Source of the DNA: Cladorhizidae sp. MBARI D1340-BT2
Taxonomy: Eukaryota > Porifera > Demospongiae > Poecilosclerida > Cladorhizidae
Assembly: GCA_028752905.1 (NCBI GenBank)
Contig: JAQNBH010000010.1
Coordinates: 21,623,308-21,687,307 of the forward strand
Length of the DNA: 64,000 bases
Direction: 5' to 3'
Every line of letters begins with the position of its first letter. The stretch's first letter is position 1. The position numbers were made by a program, and so were the translations under genes. The notes beneath the pieces are model-generated. The model did no database searches. It saw only the letters and a list, made by a program, of their open reading frames with translations, and was not told where the DNA came from. Shown piece by piece: positions 56,450 to 64,000 of the stretch.

Positions 56450-57360
56450 GTTTTCGAAATGAATCGTAACTGTAGTTTATTTTTATTGACTTCATTGCTA
56501 GCTAGTGCTTGGTGTCATCCACCGAGAAACATTCTTAATCTCAGTTAAAGCTTCTACACACCATCTGTCCCTCTTTCTACAAGGGAAGCAGCAGCATAAT
56601 TAAAACTAAACCTTGAAGATTGCCCTTGACATCTAGAAGCATGAAACAGATACTAAAGCATGACACACTATATATAATGGAGCGCATGAGGTAGCTGTGA
56701 GATAATTATAGCTACAAACCTCACCTGCAGCTATAACTACTGCATTGCACTAGGCATGATCAAAAGAATGATAACAAACTTTATAAGCACCCACAGCATA
56801 GGTTATCTTGAGCTACTCAACTTACTTGTTGTGGTTTTCAATAGAGCTATGGGGAGTAATGCGAAAAAGCTATAGCTACAAACAACAGCGCTGCACATGT
56901 TTGGGCTAGGACCAAAGAAGGATGTTAACTGATGAAAAACTACAATCCAAGCTGATACACTACTCCCTGAAGCTCACAGATTTAGTTTTGTAGCTATGGA
57001 GGTTTGATTAATTTGGAAATAGTTGTCATGCAATTTCTTACGTGCATGTACATACTAAAACCATAGCTAAGTCAGCAGCAGATTCCAAATCTCTTTAAGC
57101 AGAACATAAACCTAGCTGTTAGAATGCATAAAAAATAGACTTCAGGAAAGGAGAGAAAGGAAAAAAATTCAACAAAGTCTGCTTCTGTACAAAGAGAACT
57201 GAGATTTGAAAAAAAGAGCGAGTGTTATAAGGGAGAAGCACAGCAGCCCATGATGGAGAAGATTCCTTAGGCTCATGTGAAGATTCATTCTGACTTATCC
57301 ACTCTACACACTCTAGCTAAGCTCACATTTGCTAAAATGGAAAATGATTGTCACGGAAAT
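56450..57360. repeat. Short paralogue of the 42440-45690 segment
   Basis: Its left 380 bp matches 42440-42830 and its right 380 bp matches 45310-45690, with about 150 bp between. The LINE and hAT fragments of the longer copy are absent. It could be the ancestral arrangement before insertions, or a deletion derivative. Confidence 0.7.
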
Positions 57361-58080
57361 TGAAATTATCGTTACATCATTGGAAACTGTGAGGAATCAA
57401 CTAGTAGACAGATGACAAATAATCACAGATTAATGTTAGTCTTGCAGTCGTGCTTGGAGTAAGACAAAAGTTACAGCAAAGTGATATCATTTAATTTCAA
57501 ATTGATGTGTTTTTTCACTTATGCTTGCCACACTGACTGGTTCTGTTAATTCTTGAGATAAGGCATCACTAAGTACAAACATACAATAATGACAATGAAG
57601 AAAGAAAGAAAGACCATAAATTAACTGCTTTAATAATTTTTACAACAAAAAATGAATTACAAATAGAACTTGCTATAGGATTGCAATGGGGGGAGGTTAT
57701 TTGTAAATGACTATAATATTAAGGAAGTCTAGATAACAGCGAGAACAGTAGTTTGTCAGCAAGCAATTGGCTCATGCAGCAACTGCCAAGATGATTTTAT
57801 ATTACTTGCCCAGTTTGTACATGTACTCTTGATTATCAGTAGTGCTATCGATCCTTCCCTTCTAGCTTATAGATTCGACAATGCGAGACCTGCATCCATG
57901 ACTGCTTTGCTTCTTTTCGCAGGTCCTTTACTTGGGCTGAGCTGTTACTGAACACTAAGAAATGTCAATGCATTCTCAGGTAGCAGACATTCTCCTACTC
58001 CAATGTTCTAGCAATGTGTTAGCTGGGTGTCCGAACTAGTCAGCTATTTCAAAATTAGACATATCTATGGTCGAGTCTTG
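57361..58080. other. Intergenic, no gene seen
   Basis: AT-rich, with no recognisable open frame. Confidence 0.4.
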
Positions 58081-58084
58081 GACC

Positions 58085-58740
58085 GAGATTGTTGAAATCC
58101 ATCACTCCTGTAATATATGTGCCTGTCAGACACCTGTTTACTCGGAATCTAACTCAAACTCAAATACCTAAAGACTGGTGCATTCATGTTATCACCCCAT
58201 ACACAAGTCTGGGGACAAATCATCAGTTAGAAACTACAGAACCATCTCCCTTCTGTGTGGTATTTCTCTTGTCATGGAATGGATAATTTAGACAAATGTT
58301 AAAGGGACATTCAACAACTCAACATCGCTTCATTTAGTCAAGAGTGCAGACATTTTAACTAACGAGAAATCTCAATAAAACGTAATTACTCGGGCTACAG
58401 CAATGATTTTGATAGTGTTGCTCATCAAGAGCTTCTTTTCAAATTGTGGTGTTAACAGAAGAGCTGTAGCATTGGTTCAGAGGATACCTAAACTCTCGCT
58501 GTCAAATGATATATATATATAGAAATACTCTGATCTGCCTCTAGTCAGTTCCGTTATTCTGCAAGGCAGCATTCTTGGTCCGTTATTATTTTTGATCGCC
58601 ATTTCTTCATCTTCTCTACTCTTATATGCAGATGATACCAAATGTTTTAAAGGTTTTACATCAGTTTCTGATGTATCCCTTCTTCCTAATGATTTATCCT
58701 CACTCGCAAAATGGTCACCTGAAATATATATTTTATTAAG
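58085..58740 (+). pseudogene. LINE reverse transcriptase relic
   Basis: Across frames: IPKDWCIHVITP, then a KSGDKSSVRNYR-type segment and ISLLCG (fingers), then FDSVAHQELLFKLW (motif A) and the QGSILGPLLFLI motif at about 58562. It ends with SSLLLYADDTKCFKGF, with the catalytic YADD at about 58625. Several stops. The order is that of CR1/Jockey-type LINE reverse transcriptases. It stops soon after the catalytic motif. Confidence 0.7.
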
Positions 58741-59589
58741 TATTACTAACGGTTGTGACATAACTTGAGCAGGTTATCATACTTATCACACACATGCACA
58801 CAGACACATTTTGAGATAGAAATCACAAAAAGTGTGGAAACTGATTTCATAAGATGTTGTGGTGGAGAAATAAAATATTTTCGTTCGATAAATCTGTTTC
58901 CAGGTCATCTGCTAATGCGTTGAAATCCTTAGTTTGAAGAGCTGTCACAAATGTCCTCCATGTGAAAGGTTAGACCTACACAGTAAACAGGAATGGGATG
59001 AAAAGCTCATAAAACTTGTTACAATGTAGTTGTATGTTCACTTCCTAACTCAGACTAAGGGCTGCAACTAAATAAGGCTGGATGCTTTACCTACATATCC
59101 TGATGCCCACAGAAACTATTTAGTGAAATGTGTGTTGGCAGTAGTGAGTTTATGCCCCATGTTGTTCCACATTTACTATATATCAAGCCATAATGCAAGG
59201 TTTCTTACAGAGGGGTTGCTAGGGGGTGGATGGGAAGGTGGAGAGAAGCAGAGTAGAACTTATTTCCTAATTGCCTTGTCTTACTTAGCCACATAAATAA
59301 TGCATGGGTGTGTGTGAGCTATAATTAGCAGAGTACATTCCACTGCTGCATGGGAACCTAGCTATAATTACCAGATGCTTATTCTATAATACGTCTGGCC
59401 AACTAGACGAGCTACGTAATCAAATAGTTCTTGCTTGCATAGTCATTACGGAGCACAGCCTGAGCCAGGGAAGCTTTCTAAAACCTATCACATCCAACTA
59501 AGAATTAAGATGACAATAGCTCTACAACAACAAAAATGTTTTTATAATTGGGGGGAGGGGGAAAGGAAGAAAAAACAATGAGCCCAATA
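58741..59589. other. Intergenic, no gene seen
   Basis: No recognisable gene. G-rich tract near 59550. Confidence 0.4.
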
Positions 59590-59591
59590 TA

Positions 59592-60383
59592 CAGTAGGAA
59601 GTCAGTTATCCGAACACCTTGGGACCGAGGGTGTTCGGATAACTGAAATGTTCGGATAACTGGTCACACAAAATAAATTTAGCGATACGGGATATTATGA
59701 CATTTTACTACACATAATCAATAAAAGTGGATGCATATTGTATGTAATCTAACATTTAGAATATCTAGTCTGCAGCTTGAGTAAAGTAATCTGTAACTTT
59801 TGTTTGTTTCTTATTTACAAATCTTTTTTTTGCAGTTTCAATTAGGAGATTATTTAGCACTACAGTTGTGCTCAGTGGGATTCCAGGCTGCTCCTGGACG
59901 TATGCTAGAACTGTCTCTAGTGCAGTGCAAGCTTGGGAATGGGACACAGCTGGAAGACTCTCCTCTTCCTCTTCCTCTTCTCTATCACTTTTGTCACCTT
60001 CTGTAGCAAGTGCCACAATCTCCTCTTCTGTCAGTTCATGGTAGCCTGCATCGTTGTCGTCAGACAAAGGCCAACCGATTCTCTCTTCTGGTGGAATGGC
60101 CAAGTTATTGAGAAGAGTGTCAATTTCTGGTGTTTCCACCTCCTCTTCCTCCCGAAATGATTTGGGCATCAACAGCTAGCAGCCTACGTTTATGCGCATG
60201 AGCACGAGTGGACACTTTTGAAGGAAGGTTAAAAAAAATATTTAAAAAATTAAAAAATTTAAAAAATTAAAAAATAAATAATTTTTTTAAATTAAATGGG
60301 TGGTATATAGGTGTGGCTTCATTTAGCGTTCGGTTGACCGACGTGTGCGAATAACTGACGTTCGGATAACTGACTTCCTACTG
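59592..60383 (-). mobile_element. Tigger/pogo-type element, 792 bp, internally deleted
   Basis: The termini are perfect 24-bp inverted repeats starting CAGTAGGAAGTCAGTTATCC (59592 forward, ending at 60383 reversed). TA dinucleotides flank both ends (59590-59591 and 60384-60385), the pogo/Tigger/mariner target. Extra copies of TTCGGATAACTG lie just inside both ends. The middle keeps only the C-terminal end of a transposase on the minus strand, so it depends on another source of transposase. Confidence 0.85.
59765..60172 (-). pseudogene. Tigger/jerky-type transposase C-terminus
   Basis: 135 codons. It contains TPEIDTLLNNLAIPPEERIG, LTEEEIVALATEGD, an acidic Glu run, then VSHSQACTALETVLAYVQEQ and TKVTDYF at the C-terminus. 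This is the non-catalytic tail seen after the DDE domain of Tigger/jerky proteins. The DDE core and DNA-binding domain are gone. The frame is intact and ends at a stop inside the element. Confidence 0.7.
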
Positions 60384-60499
60384 TAATTAGATGACCCTTT
60401 ACCATTTATACAAAATTTTATATTTTAAATTGTAAGGTGTCTCTTATTGGTTTTGGTCACTATAGACATACTTGTTTCTTTCTTTTAACATACCAACCC

Positions 60500-60840
60500 T
60501 GTTTACACTCTCAATCAACTCTTCTCAGTCGACATAATAACATTACAATCAAAAATATTCTCTTGACGTTTCGACTAGATGCTCTATCCTTCATTAAGAA
60601 TAATGAGACACTAAAACTAGTGTGAGCCTGCTATATATACACCAGTAGTTAACTATTCACCACATGCTACAAAACTATTGCTACACACATCCAACATGTG
60701 ACCAGAACATGCATCTAGCAGGTGAACCGGATTTGGAAAATAATAAAAAATAAACAAATTAAAAATAACAATAAATAATATTATATATTAAATAATAATA
60801 ATTAATAAATAAACAGATAAAATAAGAATAATTATGGTGG
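60500..60840 (-). repeat. Dispersed repeat, copy D
   Basis: Reversed relative to copy A. Reading the minus strand gives an AT-rich start, ATCCGGTTCACC, GGTGTATATATAGCAGGCTC, ATGAAGGATAGAGCATCTAG then TCGAAACGTCAAGAG and TATGTCGACTGAGAAG. This copy retains both the upstream half and the core. Confidence 0.65.
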
Positions 60841-62829
60841 TCATGGCTACAAGTTTAGTCTCTTGAGAATGTCTCCCCAACAGTCAGGCAAGTTAATTCA
60901 ACAGTCTCGATTGAACTGCTCACACTTTGGTGCTAGGCCATGTGCAATGTCTCCTTCACTATATAGCAGTTACTTTTGTCTTCTGGCCTGGACTACACAT
61001 GTAAGCAGTTCCAGTTGAACATTGCTTTAAATGGGCCGGTGTCCGGTGACTCTACCAAGCAATAATCAAAAAACCAATTACACTAGCCCATTAAACGATT
61101 ATTGAAGCCCAGAGCTTATTCAAATCATTTGATGCCAGCACACTTACAAGGTCGATTGATGCTTAGGAATGTAGCTATATACTGAAAAAATCCCAACCCC
61201 CATCGTAAATAAATGCCCATGTTTATACTTTGCAAAGATATCTCTGGAAAAGAATTCCATGCTTAAAAACTTTGACCCATTGCAGTATTTTGTTATTTAA
61301 TCACTCACTAAGTTGTTAGTCAAGTGCGTCTAAATATTTTAAATTCGATAAATGGAGATGAAAGAAATATAGAGGTGCAAAAAATAAAAGGAACAAGGAT
61401 TTGAAACAGGATGCAATGAAATCAGCCAAAATGACATTGTTTGTTATGAAAGTGAACTAGCCTCGTCATATATAGTGGTAAGTTGTATTACCTGCATAGT
61501 TATAGATGGTTTGTATGTAGAATGCTGGTGTTTTTTATTCTTATAGGTAGGCATGCATGGTCTAATGGCTGTTTCATTGAAGGAAGCATAAGTCACAAAG
61601 TTATCGACAGTATAGGACACATTCCCCTCAAGCTTGAAATTGCCAATTTTTATTCCTTTAAAATGCAATTATAAAATAATCATATTACAAGCTTCTACTA
61701 AACCACTGCTTGAATAATCTCTAAGAATCATTACTTAATCCCTTCAATATCACAATACTTTACAACAGAAAACTCACTTCCCTTGTCCTATATACTGATT
61801 CAATTATCTCCAAGTTACAAGAATCGATCATCAGGTACTTAGAAATGTTCAGTTTATATGAGCTTTGGATGTTGTATAACTTGAAGCCTACGTCCTCTGA
61901 CTATTTTATTTTATTAATTCTATCACAGTACATATGACTTACCAGAATCCTTGCCAAGTGATCTAGAAAAAATTGAAAACAAAGTTAAAATAAAGGTATC
62001 ACCGGCAATTTTAATCCTTTTACCAACAAATTATTATGGATAAATGTGTTTGTATGTTTGTGGTGGAGGAAGGGTGTGGAGGGGGGGGGGGGTGCAAATA
62101 TTATGTAGAAACTAATAAACATTATATCAGGTGAGAGTCAAACATTGAACCAAATTATATTTATTAACTAGGGATAAAGAAGAGAATATGCAAGTTCAAG
62201 CTTATGTTGTCAGAACTTCAGATGGATAGGAAAAACACCTGTTAGTCTGGAAGTAGTTGTGTAGAGCTTTGAATTCACTTTGGAAGCATAGAACGTCCAG
62301 AAAAGCCTTCTGCCAACACTCGACATATAAGAGCATGGAATTACCATTTTACAATTGTCCTGGTGGACATCATGACGGGATTAAATAAGATCCACAGAAT
62401 ATTTTTGGATTTGGACCATCAGTAAAAAATTCCACAATATTTCTTGTATAAAGCATGTAAATCAGTGTATTACTCGAAATATTAAACAAGAATTGGGGCA
62501 TTACTTGTAGACATCAATCATCTTGTAATTATGGTGAACTGCCGGGGGACTTCAAGTTATGCTCAATTATCAAAAACTGATAAACTACTCATATTGTCCT
62601 TGACTAAATGATAGACACACCAAAAAGGATAACTCATCTCCAAAACTTGCTTTTGCAAATTCTTAACATCACAAAATATTACATTTTCTATTTCTAGCTA
62701 AAATAATTCCAATGTCCCTTGAATATGGTATATAGTAAGGTTATAAACCATCACACTTAAAAAATTTAAAATGTTGAAATTTGTCTTGAAATATATCTTT
62801 GCTATCCTTCCTACAAATAAAATAAGATA
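60841..62829. other. Intergenic, no gene seen
   Basis: AT-rich, with small open frames on both strands at 61444-61674 that overlap antisense and have no recognisable domain. G-run at 62082-62092. Confidence 0.4.
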
Positions 62830-63030
62830 ATTGTTCACAACATACTCTCACAAAATTACAATGACCTTCGCAATAATCAACCTAAATTTACTCTTCGACA
62901 TTTTGACTAACCTTCACCATGAATAATAAGTGCTAAGACTAACATGAACTGGATATATACCGATGGGTAGATTAGAATCATCGGAGACAGTAGATTTCAA
63001 GTTTATTATTGAGAAGGGTGATTGTAATAA
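62830..63030. repeat. Dispersed repeat, copy E, head-to-head pair
   Basis: A reversed copy (62830-62930: ACAAAATTACAATGACCTTC, CAATAATCAACCTAAATTTA, CTCTTCGACATTTTGACTAA) faces a forward copy (62990-63030: TAGATTTCAAGTTTATTATT then GAGAAGGGTGATTGTAAT). The spacer holds a small hairpin, CCGATG...CATCGG. Confidence 0.6.
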
Positions 63031-63042
63031 GATTGATTTATG

Positions 63043-63110
63043 TTTGTTTGAAGGCTACAGAATTAAGGGAATGTTTCTTTGAAGGCTACAGAATTCAGGG
63101 AAAGTCTAGT
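63043..63110. repeat. Short tandem duplication
   Basis: TTTGAAGGCTACAGAATT plus AGGGAA occurs twice with a period of about 34 bp. Confidence 0.7.
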
Positions 63111-63156
63111 TTGAAGAATGAAATGGACCCTTTGGGTTACCTTTTATCAAGGAAGG

Positions 63157-63210
63157 TGATTAGCATCTCAGATTAGAGCTAGAAGGACCCACTGAGGTTC
63201 AAATCGCACC
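63157..63210 (+). repeat. Possible tRNA-derived SINE head
   Basis: TAGCATCTCAGATTAG resembles a box A and GGTTCAAATCG a box B. GGTG at the start can pair with CACC at the end. The A-to-B spacing is shorter than in a tRNA, so at best this is a degenerate SINE promoter. Confidence 0.3.
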
Positions 63211-64000
63211 ATAATGGCAGAGCACTTGTTATTGTTTGCCAGTCTGCCAGTCTGTACATGTGTTTCTATGTCACCAATGATTACATACAAATAATGTAAC
63301 ATGGTATTATTAGTAACAAACTACACTAGCTTCATTAGAGCTCACCCAATGCAAATGCTCTGCTAGAAAACTCTTCTATAAATAATCTATTAAAAATACT
63401 GCAGGTTATGAAAAAGTAAGATTTGCAGAGGGATTTTTTGCATTCCCTGATGATAGCACACAAATAATTATGAGGAAAAAACTATGTTAGCTACATTAAA
63501 AGTCAGCCAATGTAAACAGTTCACTAACATGGCTTAGCCATACTCCATTAGAAAATACAAGCAGTTGCTGAAATGGTGAAATTTACAGTGATTAGCATCA
63601 TCTCAGTCTGGTTCAAAATTTTCGATGAGCCTTAAAAGGGTTTTGGGGAGTAATTTTGATGGTTTAACACCAGAGGGGATTAAGTCCTTCATTCTTATTT
63701 TCTGCTCTTCTGCTAGTAATTAATTTTTATCCTTTCCTGAAGTAAAATTTTGGGAATGGTTGAGTATTCCCAGCTAAAAAAAATAACCCCTTGCTTATGG
63801 AGAAACCTATTTTTTAGAAAAAAGTAAAGACTAATAGATCATCCAATTTTGACATGTAGCTACTATAACACTCAGTAAAGATGTCACAATAGAAGAATAG
63901 ATACAGCTATAATATATATTTAACAAAAAGCACCAACCTCACATCAAGCATCACTTGTGATCCATACATATACATAGGTAAATTATATATAATACATTTA
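63211..64000. other. Intergenic, no gene seen
   Basis: AT-rich with short open frames only. Confidence 0.4.

Noticed and set aside
61444..61674. Overlapping open frames on both strands
   Set aside because: Short, in AT-rich DNA, with no domain and no conservation evidence.

Overview
This window is eukaryotic nuclear DNA, AT-rich and almost free of recognisable host genes. I see no bacterial operons, ribosome binding sites, rRNA, intact tRNA or CRISPR. It reads as a transposon-dense, minisatellite-rich stretch of an invertebrate genome. The mix of elements, the short words such as GCTAG, and the many dispersed repeats would fit a demosponge or another early-branching marine animal. That placement is an inference, not something the sequence proves.

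Layout. 1-1.15 kb: 3' end of a Ty3/gypsy element (integrase, polypurine tract, LTR). 2.2-3.4 kb: a 5'-truncated LINE with an 11-bp target-site duplication, minus strand. 3.5-10.4 kb: dispersed repeats, a 31/32-bp minisatellite, a foldback element, a 179-bp tandem duplication and a DDE transposase relic. 11.4-14.6 kb: a decayed Ty3/gypsy pol cut off by a 34-bp minisatellite. 16-22 kb: two diverged copies of a segment of about 1.1-1.3 kb. One copy carries a 757-bp solo-LTR-like insertion, and the other preserves the unoccupied site. 26.5-29.3 kb: a minus-strand gag-protease-integrase remnant. 29.6-32.85 kb: a DNA transposon with both terminal inverted repeats and a nearly intact Mutator-like transposase gene. 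33.3-34.4 kb: a 46-bp minisatellite. 34.4-38 kb: a hAT relic with an 886-bp piggyBac-like element inserted at TTAA. 39.4-40.1 kb: a 30-bp minisatellite. 42.4-45.7 kb: LINE and hAT fragments inside a segment that recurs at 56.4-57.4 kb. 46.1-56.4 kb: broken Ty3/gypsy elements on both strands, with integrase placed before reverse transcriptase. 58.1-58.7 kb: a LINE reverse transcriptase relic. 59.6-60.4 kb: a deleted Tigger/pogo element with 24-bp inverted repeats and TA flanks. 60.5-64 kb: further dispersed repeats.

How the parts relate. Nothing here forms a cellular pathway. The parts are layers of mobile DNA, and their relative ages can be read from what interrupts what: piggyBac in hAT, LTR in a duplicated repeat, Mutator-like in an older LTR-like sequence. 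The two most notable objects are the near-complete Mutator-like transposon at 29606-32847 and the cluster of Ty3/gypsy elements with the copia-like protease-integrase-RT order known from the Gmr1-like clade. Most coding relics carry stops or frameshifts. The Mutator-like gene needs only one frameshift to be explained.
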